From contig BNBH01000006.1 in the NCBI GenBank assembly GCA_014655195.1, positions 244,096 to 308,095 of the forward strand: a DNA stretch of 64,000 bases. Direction: 5' to 3'. Below, piece by piece: positions 38,935-48,739 of this stretch (positions are counted from its first letter, which is position 1; each line of letters opens with the position of its first letter). Source of the stretch: Streptomyces cellulosae. Its GTDB lineage: Bacteria > Actinomycetota > Actinomycetes > Streptomycetales > Streptomycetaceae. The notes below the pieces were generated by a model. The model had not been told where the DNA came from. It did no database searches and saw only the letters and a program-made list of their open reading frames with translations. The translations under genes and the position numbers were made by a program.

Positions 38935-41220
38935 TCAGTGGCGCAGGCCCAGCCGGTCGTGGATGCGGCGCAGCCAGCCCAGTGCCCACCAGTTGGCGTT
39001 TCCGAACAGCCGCATAAGGGCGGGCATGAGCAGGGCGCGGACGATGAACGCGTCCACCAGGACGGCCAGCGTCAGCCCGACGCCGAGCATCTTCAGGTAC
39101 GTGATTCCGGAGATGGCCAGGGCACCGAGCACCACGGCGATGAGTACGGCGGCTGCGGTGACGAGGCGGCCCGTGTGCTCCAGTCCGAGGGCCACCGCTT
39201 GGGTGTTGTCGCCGCTGCGGTCGTACTCCTCCTTGATACGAGAGAGGAGGAATACCTGATAGTCCATGGCGAGGCCGTAGGCGACACAGAACATCAGCAC
39301 CGGCGCTGTCACGTCGACCCATCCGGTCGCTGTGAAGTCGCCGACCAGGCCGCGCAGGTGCCCGTCCTGGAAGACATACACCATGGCGCCGAACGTAGCC
39401 GTCAGGCTGAGCACGGACAGCGCGATCGCCTGCAGGGGAATCAGTACCGAACCGGTGAGGGCGAACAGCAGCAGCGCGGTCGCCGCAATGACGATCAGCG
39501 CCGCCCACGGCAGCCGTTCCCCGATGGCGTCACGGGTGTCGACCAGCGTGGCAGAGTCGCCCCCGACCAGTACTGGGGCGGGCGAGTCGAGGTCGCGGAC
39601 GCGCTCCACCAGGGCGGTGCCGTCGGCCGAGATCGGCTCCACGTCGCTGACCGCCGACAGCCACGCCGAACCGTCCTCGCCGCGGAACCGCGCCGAGGCG
39701 TCCGGCTGCGGGGCGACGAGCTTCCCTCTGGCGTAGCTGCCGAGAGCGGTGTCGACACGGGTGACGTTGGGCAGTCGGGACACGGTGGCGGCGTAATCGC
39801 TGAGCGCGGCGTCGTTCACCCGGCCGTCGAGGACGATCGGCGTGGCGGTGGTCTCCCGCGAGTCGAACCGGGTCCGCAGCTGCTCCGACGCCTGGTAGCC
39901 GGCGGACGCCTGGGGAAGAGTGCGGTGGTCGTTGATGCCGAACTCGACGCCGGCGAACGGCGTCGCCAGGCCCGTGAGCAGCGCCACGGTCGCGAGCGTG
40001 AAGAGCATCGGACGGCGCATGACCGCCATCGCGAGCCGATGCCACAGCCCCTCCTGGGCCGCGTCCCGGGCTGCGGTCGTGCGGCGCCCGCGGAGCAGAC
40101 CGCGCAGGTCGAGCGCGTTGATGCTATGTCCGGCGACGGCCAGCAGCGCCGGCAGAACGACCAGCGCCACGACAGCGGTCAGCAGCGCCACGGCGATACC
40201 GGCGTAGGCGAACGACCGCAGGAAGTAACCCGGGAACACCAGCAGTGCGGACAGCGCCAGCGCGACGGTGACGGCGGAGAACAGCACAGTGCGGCCCGCG
40301 GTGTGCATCGCGACCGCGATCGCGTCATCCACCGTCCGCCCGGCGCACAGCTCTTCGCGGTAACGGGTGATCAGAAAAAGGCTGTAGTCGATCGCCAGGC
40401 CGAGTCCGAGGGCGGTGGTGAGGTTGAGGGAGAACACCGACACGTCGGTCACTGCGGTGATGGCGCGCAGGACGGCGAGGGTTCCGACGATCGACACGAT
40501 GCCGGCCAGTAGCGGCAGCCCAGCGGCGACCGCCGAGCCGAAGACCAGCACAAGGATCAGCAGAGTCAGCGGTGCGGTGAGCAGTTCGGCACGGGTGAGG
40601 TCCTTCTCGGCCTGTGCGTCGACCTCCCGGTCCAGCTGCGCCGCCCCGGTGACCCGCACGGTCAGGCCGTCCCGCTTCCCGCCGGCCTGGTCGACCACGC
40701 GGGCGGCCACGGCCTCGGCGGCATCCTCGTCGCCGTCCATGCGCAGCAGGAGCAGACCGATCCGGCCGTCCTCGGATCGCAACGACTCCGGACGGCCCGG
40801 AGACCAGTACGAATCCACGCCCCGTACGCCCGGGATGCCACGGACCCGATCGGTCAGCGCGGTGCCCGCAGCGACTGCTCCCGGCTCGTCGACCGAGCCG
40901 GAAGTCTCCGCCAGCAGGACCAACTGCGGATCACCCGCGTCGAACCGGCTCGCCAGAATCCGCTGAGCCTGTGCCGATGGCGCGCCAGGGTCGGTCAGCC
41001 CGCCGGAGCCCATCCGGTCACCGGCACCGGCACCGAGCCCGCCCGCCAGGACGGTTGCCACCAATGCCAACAACAGGACGGCTGCCCGGTGGTGGACGGA
41101 GAAGCGGCCCCACCGGGCCAGCGCACCGTCGGGTACGGGCGTAGTCGCTCGGGGAGCTGCCGGACGTGTCTGCGTACGGGCGGTGGAAGCTGGGGGCGTC
41201 GGGGGTTTGTGGTTGGACAT
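38935..41220 (-). CDS. MMPL-family RND transporter
   Basis: A 761-residue exporter with two repeats of six helices and large extracellular loops. The conserved helix motifs (LGLGLAIDYSLFLITRYREEL and YGLAMDYQVFLLSRIKEEY) hold the proton-relay Asp residues typical of MMPL proteins such as ActII-3. It exports lipids or hydrophobic metabolites using the proton gradient. The ATG at 41220 is 4 bp from the stop of the AraC gene, so they form an operon. It ends at a strong hairpin. Confidence 0.9.
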   Translation of the reverse strand: MSNHKPPTPPASTARTQTRPAAPRATTPVPDGALARWGRFSVHHRAAVLLLALVATVLAGGLGAGAGDRMGSGGLTDPGAPSAQAQRILASRFDAGDPQLVLLAETSGSVDEPGAVAAGTALTDRVRGIPGVRGVDSYWSPGRPESLRSEDGRIGLLLLRMDGDEDAAEAVAARVVDQAGGKRDGLTVRVTGAAQLDREVDAQAEKDLTRAELLTAPLTLLILVLVFGSAVAAGLPLLAGIVSIVGTLAVLRAITAVTDVSVFSLNLTTALGLGLAIDYSLFLITRYREELCAGRTVDDAIAVAMHTAGRTVLFSAVTVALALSALLVFPGYFLRSFAYAGIAVALLTAVVALVVLPALLAVAGHSINALDLRGLLRGRRTTAARDAAQEGLWHRLAMAVMRRPMLFTLATVALLTGLATPFAGVEFGINDHRTLPQASAGYQASEQLRTRFDSRETTATPIVLDGRVNDAALSDYAATVSRLPNVTRVDTALGSYARGKLVAPQPDASARFRGEDGSAWLSAVSDVEPISADGTALVERVRDLDSPAPVLVGGDSATLVDTRDAIGERLPWAALIVIAATALLLFALTGSVLIPLQAIALSVLSLTATFGAMVYVFQDGHLRGLVGDFTATGWVDVTAPVLMFCVAYGLAMDYQVFLLSRIKEEYDRSGDNTQAVALGLEHTGRLVTAAAVLIAVVLGALAISGITYLKMLGVGLTLAVLVDAFIVRALLMPALMRLFGNANWWALGWLRRIHDRLGLRH

Positions 41221-41224
41221 GGCC

Positions 41225-41995
41225 TCAGAGTCGGTGTGTGACCCCGCCGATGGCTTGAACAGATCCGCTGCCCCGGTCGCCCCAGCCGGCCGCCCGCATT
41301 GCCTCGGTGGGGGTGAGGCCGAACATCGCGCGGCAGGTCCGTGACAAGTGGGCGCTGTCCGCGAACCCGGCCTCATGGGCGGCGTCGGTCAGCGTGGCCC
41401 CGTCGCGTACGGCCTCGACTGCTCTGCGGAGGCACATCCATCGCCGCCAGGCCGGGTAGGCCAGTCCGAGCTGGTCGGCGAACAGGTGCCCGAGCCTGCT
41501 GGGGGAGATTCCGGCCGCTGCGGCCAGCTCGGTCAGCTCCGGTGGCCCGCCCGCTCGTTGCACACCCAGGCGCAGAGCCCGGGCAAGGCGGGGGTGCAAA
41601 GGGGCCTGCGCGCTCCCTTGCTCGACGAAGGCGGCGAAGGCCAGCCAGCCGGCCACGCGATCGGGAGGACGGTCGGCCGCGGCCAGGCGAACGGCAAGCG
41701 TGCGGCTGGCAGATGCGGACGGCTCCAGGTAGGTGGACACGCCTCTGGCGTCGGGCGACGCCCAGACCTCATGCCGGACCCCTGCTGGGATGACCGCTCC
41801 GCCGCGGGTCGTTACCTCACCGCCGTACACGTCGGCCAGCACTACCTCGCCCGCCGTGACCATCAGAACCTGCACACACGCATGGGCGTGCATGGGCGAC
41901 GAGCCGATGGCACCGGCGAAAGTCAGCCGCCCCGGCTCGACAGTCAGCGCGCCAGACCATCGGCCTTCCATACTGCGCATGTCATGGCGGGCCAT
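41225..41995 (-). CDS. AraC-family transcriptional regulator
   Basis: A 256-residue protein with an N-terminal cupin-like domain (HAHACVQVLMVTAGEVVLADVYGG, GVRHEVWAS) and a C-terminal pair of helix-turn-helices (LTELAAAAGISPSRLGHLF and LTDAAHEAGFADSAHLSRTCRAMFGLTPTEAM). It most likely controls the MMPL exporter immediately downstream. The ATG at 41995 has GGAGG 5 nt before it. A near-perfect 24-bp palindrome lies about 80 bp upstream. Confidence 0.85.
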   Translation of the reverse strand: MARHDMRSMEGRWSGALTVEPGRLTFAGAIGSSPMHAHACVQVLMVTAGEVVLADVYGGEVTTRGGAVIPAGVRHEVWASPDARGVSTYLEPSASASRTLAVRLAAADRPPDRVAGWLAFAAFVEQGSAQAPLHPRLARALRLGVQRAGGPPELTELAAAAGISPSRLGHLFADQLGLAYPAWRRWMCLRRAVEAVRDGATLTDAAHEAGFADSAHLSRTCRAMFGLTPTEAMRAAGWGDRGSGSVQAIGGVTHRL

Positions 41996-42075
41996 CAGGT
42001 CCTCCGATTCTGCCGTGGGGACCACAGCGCCGGCGAACCGCACGCTCACGGTGACGGCGTGGCGACAGAGCCCCT

Positions 42076-42099
42076 TATCATCGTTTCGAAGCGATGATA
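42076..42099. promoter_or_regulatory. 24-bp near-perfect palindrome upstream of araC
   Basis: TATCATCG and CGATGATA flank TTTCGAAG, with one mismatched pair. The same arm, CGATGATA, recurs in the promoter of the CmtR-like gene at about 58687. It could be a site for an ArsR-type repressor of the adjacent (now broken) lspA/copper genes. Confidence 0.55.
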
Positions 42100-42151
42100 T
42101 CTGTCGGAGGTCCCAGCCTGTGCGGCGCATCGCGCAAGGCATGACGTCGTC

Positions 42152-42409
42152 GTGCTCGGACGGCTGCAAGCGATCGCCGCCACCGCAGCCGTGGCCCGGC
42201 CCGGCGCGCTCAAGCACCGGGCGGGAGTACTGGTTATGGCCACCGTCCTCGCTGGAGTTGACCAGGGCATCCAGGCATGGGCCGAGCGCGCCCTACCGGT
42301 CGCTCCGATCGAGGGCGGTCCGCTCGATCTCCAGCTCGCCTTCAACCCCGGTGTCGCGTCTCCTTGGTGCCGACGCCCCCGCCTGGACCGGCATCGCGAT
42401 CATCGCCCT
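42152..42409 (+). pseudogene. lspA: Frameshifted 5' fragment of lspA
   Basis: From a GTG at 42152 the frame reads VLVMATVLAGVDQGIQAWAERAL and PIEGGPLDLQLAFNPGVA, matching the first half of LspA. Two apparent 1-base losses, after GTCGCG and in CCTTGG, shift it; another frame then gives LGADAPAWTGIAIIAL, the next LspA segment. The catalytic aspartates are missing. A full lspA copy is at 55791-56321. Confidence 0.7.
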
Positions 42410-42410
42410 T

Positions 42411-42593
42411 TCCCGCCACACCGGCTACGACGTCAACATCACCCGCGCGATCCTCCAGGCATGCGCCGCCGTGTGCAAAGCCTGCGGTGACGAGTGCGCC
42501 AGCCACAGCGGCATGGAGCACTGCCAGATCTGCGCAGACAGGTGCCGACGCTGCGAGCAGGCGTGCAACGAACTGCTCGCCAAGCTCGGCTGA
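42411..42593 (+). pseudogene. 3' fragment of a four-helix copper-binding (Csp-like) gene
   Basis: The frame ends in ILQACAAVCKACGDECASHSG, MEHCQICADRCRRCEQACNELLAKLG. This is the C-terminal half of a four-helix-bundle cysteine-rich copper storage protein (DUF326 type), with cysteines spaced as C-x3-C repeats. It is fused in frame to the lspA remnant, so a deletion joined the two genes. Confidence 0.65.
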
Positions 42594-43068
42594 CCATGTC
42601 TGCGGCGGTCTGCTGGCCGTACCGCCCTCACAACCGGATGAAGCCGCTGTCCGAGCAGAGCCACAAGCCCCACTGCGCCCGTTGCCGGCGGTAGCTCAGT
42701 CCCAGCAGACAGCTGCGGCGGTCTTGACCTGCGCGAGGGCACTGGCCGATGTCGGGGACACCGGCCGGGCCCTCGAGCGAACGTAGATCCGGTGCCAGCC
42801 CGGGTTCCCGTTCTGTCTAGACGCCGACTGGCAAGCTGTGACGGACCGGACCCGGCAGATCCTCGCCGAGCGGTACGGCGACACCCACCCCACCATGCAG
42901 GTCGAGCCGGTGGAGCACCCGAACAGTCGGCAGGTTTCTGGCCTGATGGCTGGCGGAGCCGCAAACTCCGCGGTCCGCGGACCTCAGGCGCTGCCGCAGT
43001 GCGGCAAGGCGGGGCAGTGGTCAGCCACCCGCCGACGATGAGCGCCCCACTGCGGCGTTGGAGCGACG
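42594..43068. other. Spacer with a short unrecognised frame
   Basis: A plus-strand frame at 42838-43041 (67 codons, GTG start, TDRTRQILAERYGDTHPTMQ) reads as protein and extends upstream in frame to a TAG near 42786, but I do not recognise it and see no ribosome site. No other gene is visible. Confidence 0.3.
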
Positions 43069-44163
43069 TCAGACGCCGGCGTAGGAGTGCAGGCCGGTGA
43101 TGAACATGTTGACGCCGTAGTAGTTGAAGATGAAGCAGGCGAAGGCGATCAGGACGAGGTAGGCGGCCTTGCGGCCCTTCCAGCCGGCGGTGGCGCGGGC
43201 GTGGAGGTAGCAGGCGTAGGCGACCCAGGTGATGAAGGACCAGGTCTCCTTGGGGTCCCAGCCCCAGTAGCGGCCCCAGGCGGCCTCGGCCCAGATCGCG
43301 CCCGCGATGATCGTGAACGTCCACAGCGGGAAGATGACCGCGTTGATGCGGTAGGCGAACTTGTCCAGGCTGGCTGCTGCGGGCAGGCGTCCCAGGATGG
43401 AGGAGGCAGCCGGGCCGGGCTGCTTGCCCTGCGGGGAGGCGAGCTTGGTCTCGTACCGGTCGCGGAAGAGGTAGAGGGCCGTGGCGAGAGCGCCGAGGTA
43501 GAACATCGCGCCGGAGATGATCGCGCAGGAGACGTGGATCCACAGCCAGTAGGAGTGCAGTGCGGGAACGAGCTGGTCGCTGTCGGTGTACAGGACCGTC
43601 ACGGCGAGACCGAGGTCGAGGAGGACGGAGGTGACCAGGGGCAGCCCGATCCAGCGGATGTTCTTGCCGAGGGCGAGGAAGAGGAGGTATCCGCCGACGG
43701 CGACCAGGGAGAACGTGGTGGAGAACTCGTACATGTTGCCCCACGGGGCGCGCTGTACCGACAGGGTGCGGGCCACCACGCCGCCCAGGTGGACCAGGAA
43801 CGCCAGCACGGTCAGGGAGACGGCGATCCGTCCGTACAGCTCCCCCTTCTCGTCGCCGGCTGCGGCTCCGGGGCCGTCGGGCACGTCGCGCCTGCCCGTG
43901 GCGGAGCGGGTGGTGACCTCGGCTCGTTCGAGGACGGTGGTGCCGCCGGCCTTTCTGGTGGCCGTGACGGTGACGGCCGCAGGTGGGGCTGTGACCGTGT
44001 GCTGGGTGAGGGCGGCGGCGGTCCGGCCGACCTTGCTGCGGCTGCCGAAGACCCACTCCGTGATGTGTGCCAGGAAGGCGAGGGTGTAGACCGCCATCGC
44101 CGAATAGATCAGTACGTTGCTGATGGAGGCCATGTCCTCGTTGGCTGCGGCAGCGATGTTCAC
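43069..44163 (-). CDS. ccsB: Cytochrome c maturation protein CcsB/CcsA (System II)
   Basis: A 364-residue membrane protein with the haem-handling WWD-type signature WGRYWGWDPKETWSFITW in the C-terminal half. Histidines sit in adjacent helices (LHSYWLWIHVSC, YACYLHARA). System II CcsA/CcsB exports haem and attaches it to apocytochrome c together with ResB. The GTG at 44163 overlaps the ResB stop (GTGA). The linker at residues 60-120 is hydrophilic and is longer than usual. Confidence 0.9.
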   Translation of the reverse strand: MNIAAAANEDMASISNVLIYSAMAVYTLAFLAHITEWVFGSRSKVGRTAAALTQHTVTAPPAAVTVTATRKAGGTTVLERAEVTTRSATGRRDVPDGPGAAAGDEKGELYGRIAVSLTVLAFLVHLGGVVARTLSVQRAPWGNMYEFSTTFSLVAVGGYLLFLALGKNIRWIGLPLVTSVLLDLGLAVTVLYTDSDQLVPALHSYWLWIHVSCAIISGAMFYLGALATALYLFRDRYETKLASPQGKQPGPAASSILGRLPAAASLDKFAYRINAVIFPLWTFTIIAGAIWAEAAWGRYWGWDPKETWSFITWVAYACYLHARATAGWKGRKAAYLVLIAFACFIFNYYGVNMFITGLHSYAGV

Positions 44164-45893
44164 GGGCGCGCTCCTTGTGCGGGGTCGGCAGAGGCGGGAG
44201 TGGAGTCCTGGGGTGCGGGCAGGGCGGGGGCGTCGGGTCGCAGGGCGAGGGCCACGGCGGCGACTTCCTCGGGGAGCCTGGACCACTCGCTGCGGCCCAG
44301 GCCCGCGATCTCGACGAGGGTGGTGCCGTCCTCGCCCAAGGTGGCCTTCACCCAGATGCGGCGGCGCTGGATGAACAGCGACGCCGACAGGCCGGTCAGC
44401 GCCGTCAGGGCGCCGGCCAGGGCCAGGCCGTTGCCGGGGCGGTGGGAGACCTGGAAGGTGGCCCATTCCTTGACGCCGTCGAAGCTCAGGGTGCCCGCAC
44501 CGCCCGGCAGGGTCATGGTCTCGCCCGGCCGCAGCATCTTCCTGAACTTCTGCCCCTTGGCGTCCGTGAACTGCTTCATGTGCTTCAGGTCGAGCTGGTA
44601 GACGTTCTGCGGCAGCCCTGAATCCAGACCCAGATCGCCGCGGTAGGCGGTCAACGCCATGACCGGATAGTCCAGGGCGGGGAACTGCGAGAACATCGAG
44701 CCCGAGCCCGCGCCACCGAAGGTTGGCACGAACACGCCCTGGAAGCCCAGTTGGTCCTTGTTGCCCTTGGCGTCCAGGTAGTTCGGCACCTTGATCACGC
44801 CGACGGAGGTGACGTTGCTGTCCTGCGGAAGGAAGGCGACGGGTCCCTGGTAGGCGATCGTGCCCTGCCCGTCCTTGACCGTGACGACGGGGGCGTAGCC
44901 GTGTCCGAGCAGGTAGACCTTCGACCCGCCGACTTCGAGGGGGTGGTTGACGGTGATGGTGCTGGAGCGGGGTTCTCCGTCGGCGCCTTCCCAGTAGGAC
45001 ACGCGGGCGCGAAAGGTGCGCGGGGTGCCCTTTTGCGGGCCGGTGCGCTCGTACGTGGCGTCGAACCCTTTAAGGGTGAAACCGAACGGAGGCAGCTTTT
45101 CACGGTCGAAGAGCGCCCCGGATCTGAGGTCGTCGTACTGGCTGAGGGTGTTGGAGAAGCCGTCGCCTTCCACGACCAGCTTGCCGCCCTCGGAGTTCCA
45201 CAATTGGCCGGTGGCGAAGGCGACGAGCATGACGATCAGCGACACGTGGAAGACGAGGTTGCCCGCCTCCCTCAGGTAGCCCTTCTCACTGGCCACCGCC
45301 TCCCCTTCGGCGCGGGTCCGGTAGCGCCTGGCCTTGAGAAGCCGGTGCGCCGCTTCCCGTACCTGCTCGGGTTCGGCCTCGGTGCGCCATGTGGTGTGCG
45401 CGGGCAGGCGGGTCAGGTTTCGCGGCGCGGCCGGCGGGCGGCTGCGCAGCTGCCCTGCGAACTGCCAGGAGCGGGGCACGATACAGCCGATGAGGGAGAT
45501 GAACAGCAGGATGTAGATGGCCGAGAACCACACCGAGCCGTAGACGTCGAAGAGCTGCAGCTTCTCGGCGATCGGCCCGAGGATGTCGTGGTCGGCCTTG
45601 TACTGGTCGACCTTCGCAGGGTCGGTGCCGCGTTGCGGCATCAGCGATCCGGGGATCGAGGCGAGCGAGAGCAGGAACAGCAAGATCAGCGCGACGCGCA
45701 TCGAGGTGAGCTGGCGCCAGCACCAGCGCACCCAGCCGACCAGGCCCAGCGCCGCGATGCCGCCGTCCTCCAACGGGGCCGTGGACAGCTGAGCACCGGC
45801 GGCCCCGAGCGCCTCCTCGGCCGTTGCAGGGTTGCGGGAGTTGTCTGGCGATTCACCGGCCGTGCCGGGTGGGGGCATCGTGGTCTTGGGCAT
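44160..45893 (-). CDS. resB: ResB-like cytochrome c biogenesis protein
   Basis: A 577-residue ResB (Ccs1): three N-terminal helices (LTSMRVALILLFLLSLASIPGSLMPQ and AIYILLFISLIGCIVPRSW), a large extracytoplasmic domain and a fourth helix near the C-terminus. ResB works with CcsB as the haem lyase. The gene starts 3 bp after the Lnt stop and is coupled to ccsB. Its presence in a metal-resistance island rather than by the respiratory genes is unusual. Confidence 0.9.
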   Translation of the reverse strand: MPKTTMPPPGTAGESPDNSRNPATAEEALGAAGAQLSTAPLEDGGIAALGLVGWVRWCWRQLTSMRVALILLFLLSLASIPGSLMPQRGTDPAKVDQYKADHDILGPIAEKLQLFDVYGSVWFSAIYILLFISLIGCIVPRSWQFAGQLRSRPPAAPRNLTRLPAHTTWRTEAEPEQVREAAHRLLKARRYRTRAEGEAVASEKGYLREAGNLVFHVSLIVMLVAFATGQLWNSEGGKLVVEGDGFSNTLSQYDDLRSGALFDREKLPPFGFTLKGFDATYERTGPQKGTPRTFRARVSYWEGADGEPRSSTITVNHPLEVGGSKVYLLGHGYAPVVTVKDGQGTIAYQGPVAFLPQDSNVTSVGVIKVPNYLDAKGNKDQLGFQGVFVPTFGGAGSGSMFSQFPALDYPVMALTAYRGDLGLDSGLPQNVYQLDLKHMKQFTDAKGQKFRKMLRPGETMTLPGGAGTLSFDGVKEWATFQVSHRPGNGLALAGALTALTGLSASLFIQRRRIWVKATLGEDGTTLVEIAGLGRSEWSRLPEEVAAVALALRPDAPALPAPQDSTPASADPAQGARP

Positions 45894-45896
45894 TGA

Positions 45897-47519
45897 TCAG
45901 TTCCCAGCGTTTGCACCGGCAGTGCGCCGGCGGGTGGTGATGCGGTCGCGTGCCGTACGGATGGCCGCGGCGGCCAGGGCGGCGGTGGCAAGGGCGGCCA
46001 GGGCAGCCTCGGGGAGCGGACCGAGGCGCGTGGCCGGGGTGAGCGAGGAGCGTCGAGGGACCTCGGCGACCAGCGCGGCCGGGACGAACTGGCCGGTGCG
46101 CTGGGTCACGGTGCCGTCGGGGAGGATGACGGCACTGACTCCGCTGGTGACGGGGACGAGGACGGTACGGCTGTGCTCGACGGCCCGCAGCCGGGACATG
46201 GCCAGCTGCTGGTAGGTCATCTCGGTGCGGCCGAAGGTGGCGTTGTTGCTCGGCACGGACAGGACCTGGGCCCCGGCGGTCACGGTGTCGCGCACCGTGT
46301 CGTCGAAGGCGTTCTCGTAGCAGGTGACCAGGCCCACCCGGGTACCGGCCATGGTGAAGACTCCGACGTCGCGGCCAGCACCGAAGTCCCGCTTCACGCG
46401 GTCGACGTCGGAGCTGAAGATCCTCACGAGGGAGCGCAGGGGGATGTATTCGCCGAACGGCTGGATGCGGCGCTTGTCGTATTCGTCAACGGGGCCGCGG
46501 CGCGGGTCCCACAGAATCTGGGTGTTGCGCAGACTGCCCGTGACCGGGGTGATCACGGCGCCGACGGATGTGGGGGCGCCGATAGCGGCGACCGCTTGTT
46601 GGATGACGGCGCGGGCGTCGGTGTTGCGGTAAGGGTCCAGGTCGGAGGAGTTCTCCGGCCACAGCACGAAATCCGGGCGGGACACACGGCCCGCGCGGAC
46701 GTCGTCGGCGAGTTCGATCGTGCGGCGGGCGTGGTTGTCGAGCACCGCGCGCCGCTGGTCGTTGAAGTCCAGGCCGAGGCGGGGCACGTTGCCCTGGATG
46801 ACGGCGGCGGTCGCGGTCCCGTCCTCGGGGCGGGTGCTGACCAGCGGCGATGCGGCGAAGGCTGCTGCCACAGGTGTCGCTGCGGCGGCGAGAGCGGCCA
46901 GTGCCGCAGCCCGGGAGCCGGGCCGCTTCATGCGATGTGCGAGATCGGCCAGGGCGAAACCGAACAGCGCGACCGCGAAACCGACCAGCGGAGTGCCGCC
47001 CACGGCGGCCAGCGGCAGGAACCACCCTTCGGCCTGTCCGAACGCCACCTTGCCCCAGGAGAATCCGCCGAACGGAAAGCGGGCACGGGCTGCTTCGGCG
47101 GTGACCCAGACCGCGGCCGCCCACACCGGCCACCCCGGAAGGCGGCCCACCAGCGCCAGTGCGGACCCGGCGCCGGCGATGAAGAGGGCTTCCACGGCTG
47201 CGAGTGCCAGCCACGGGAGTGGGCCGACTTCCTCACCGGTCCACACCAGCAGCGGGAGGAAGAACCCGAGGCCGGCCAGGTATCCGTAGCCGAACCCGGC
47301 ACGCGGTCGCCGGCTCCGGACGCTGGAGGCGAGGAGCGCGAACGCCACGGGCGCCAGCCACCACAGGGGCCGCGGGGGGAAGCTGGCATAGAGCAGCAAC
47401 CCGGACCCTGCGGCCTGGGCCGGGCGGAGCAGCCCTCCCAGTCGGCGCGGGCCACCGGTGGGCGCGGGCCCGGAGCTTGAGCGGACCTGCCTGCCGGCAG
47501 AGGTGCATGGGACGGTCAT
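45897..47519 (-). CDS. lnt: Apolipoprotein N-acyltransferase
   Basis: A 540-residue protein with N-terminal membrane helices and a C-terminal nitrilase-fold domain. The catalytic triad is visible: the glutamate in LWPENSSDLDP, the lysine in DEYDKRRIQPFGEYIP and the cysteine in LVTCYENAF. Lnt adds the third acyl chain to lipoproteins. It lies between SCO1 and ResB, and a lipoprotein signal peptidase (lspA) is also in this island. Confidence 0.9.
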   Translation of the reverse strand: MTVPCTSAGRQVRSSSGPAPTGGPRRLGGLLRPAQAAGSGLLLYASFPPRPLWWLAPVAFALLASSVRSRRPRAGFGYGYLAGLGFFLPLLVWTGEEVGPLPWLALAAVEALFIAGAGSALALVGRLPGWPVWAAAVWVTAEAARARFPFGGFSWGKVAFGQAEGWFLPLAAVGGTPLVGFAVALFGFALADLAHRMKRPGSRAAALAALAAAATPVAAAFAASPLVSTRPEDGTATAAVIQGNVPRLGLDFNDQRRAVLDNHARRTIELADDVRAGRVSRPDFVLWPENSSDLDPYRNTDARAVIQQAVAAIGAPTSVGAVITPVTGSLRNTQILWDPRRGPVDEYDKRRIQPFGEYIPLRSLVRIFSSDVDRVKRDFGAGRDVGVFTMAGTRVGLVTCYENAFDDTVRDTVTAGAQVLSVPSNNATFGRTEMTYQQLAMSRLRAVEHSRTVLVPVTSGVSAVILPDGTVTQRTGQFVPAALVAEVPRRSSLTPATRLGPLPEAALAALATAALAAAAIRTARDRITTRRRTAGANAGN

Positions 47520-47562
47520 ACGGTGCCGTCCCGCAGCTCGCGGTGGGCGGTTGAGGTGGTCG

Positions 47563-48252
47563 TCATCGTGCCGCTTCCGTCTGCTTGCCCTGGGCGAGCA
47601 GCGGCAGGTCGTGGGCGAAGGTCTTGAGCGGGGTGTTGGTCAGGTACACCACGTGCCCTTTGCCGTCGGTGGGCAGGAAGGCCACGACCTGGCCGCCGTG
47701 GGAGGAGATGACGCTGCCGTCGTGGTGCTTTGTGGGGTCCTCGACGTTGATGCCGAGCGGGCGGGCGGCCGCCTTGATCTTTTCCAGGTCGCCGCTCAGC
47801 CCGATGAAGTTCTGGTCGAACGCGGCCAGCCACTTGCCCAGCGCGTTCGGGGTGTCGCGCTCCGGGTCGGTGGTGACGAACACGACGTCGGTCTTCTCGC
47901 GAACGTCCTTGGGCTGTTCCTTCAGCGCCAGGGCGATGTCGCCGAGGGTGGTGGGGCACACGTCGGGGCAGTTGGTGTAGCCGAAGAACAACAGCACAGC
48001 CCGCCCCGCGGTCTTCTTGCGCAGGTCGAACGGTTTGCCGTTGGTGTCGGTGAGCACCAGGTCCGGCTTGCTGAAGTAGGGCGCCTGGAGCTCGCTGCCC
48101 TGGTAGAGGGAATCATCAGCGGACCGGGAGACGGCAGCATCCTGGCTTGAGGCGGCCGGGCCGGTGGAGCCGCACGCGGCCATGGTCACAGCGGCGGCCA
48201 TGGTCACGGCAGCCACTGCGGCCCGCTGGCGCCATACAGTTGGCGGGTTCAT
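47563..48252 (-). CDS. SCO1/SenC copper-chaperone lipoprotein
   Basis: A 229-residue lipoprotein: signal peptide ending in the lipobox MAAC, then a thioredoxin-like fold with the copper motif GYTNCPDVCP and the partner histidine in SSHGGQVVAFLP. SCO1 delivers copper to cytochrome oxidase or reduces its thiols. The ATG at 48252 was chosen over the long upstream frame, which overlaps the ArsR gene. It follows the CadC-like regulator by about 40 bp. Confidence 0.85.
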   Translation of the reverse strand: MNPPTVWRQRAAVAAVTMAAAVTMAACGSTGPAASSQDAAVSRSADDSLYQGSELQAPYFSKPDLVLTDTNGKPFDLRKKTAGRAVLLFFGYTNCPDVCPTTLGDIALALKEQPKDVREKTDVVFVTTDPERDTPNALGKWLAAFDQNFIGLSGDLEKIKAAARPLGINVEDPTKHHDGSVISSHGGQVVAFLPTDGKGHVVYLTNTPLKTFAHDLPLLAQGKQTEAAR

Positions 48253-48293
48253 CAGGGGTGCTTCCGATCGTTCTCGACTGCGGTAGCCGGGTT

Positions 48294-48665
48294 TCAGGCG
48301 GGCTCGGCCGCAGAGGTGCCGAGCAGGGTCTGCAGCAGGTGGCGGCCGCGGTCGGTGAGCCCGTACATCACCAGGCGGCCGTCCCGGCGGGACGTGGCAA
48401 GCCCGGCCGTGCGCAGCTGCCGCAGGTGGTGGGAGACCAGGTTCTGCGCCTGGCCGACCACCCACGAAACGTCGCACACGCACAGCTCGCCGCCCTCAGC
48501 CAGGGCGGCGGCCACGCCCAGGCGGGTCGGATCGGCCAGCGCCTTGGCCGCGGCGGCGCCCTGCTCCAGGTCGGGCAGCTGGGGCATACGGGCGCGGATC
48601 TCCTCGGCCACCGGCAGGTCCAGGCACAGCAGGTCACAGGAATCCGGCCGTTCCACACTCACCAC
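48294..48665 (-). CDS. CadC/ArsR-type metal-sensing repressor
   Basis: A 123-residue winged-helix ArsR protein. Both metal-binding sites of CadC-type sensors are visible: an N-terminal DSCDLLC and the alpha-3 motif ELCVCD, next to the recognition helix AQNLVSHHLRQLRTAGL. This pattern senses Cd, Pb or Zn. It precedes SCO1 in the same direction and starts at a GTG after AGGAAG. It may control the SCO1-Lnt-ResB-CcsB genes, although none of these is a classic CadC target. Confidence 0.85.
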   Translation of the reverse strand: MVSVERPDSCDLLCLDLPVAEEIRARMPQLPDLEQGAAAAKALADPTRLGVAAALAEGGELCVCDVSWVVGQAQNLVSHHLRQLRTAGLATSRRDGRLVMYGLTDRGRHLLQTLLGTSAAEPA

Positions 48666-48739
48666 AGACTTCCTTCACTCGTTGTCATGTTGCTGCCCGC
48701 GCTTCACCCGGTGTCGGATCGCGGGGCCGGGCGGGGTTG

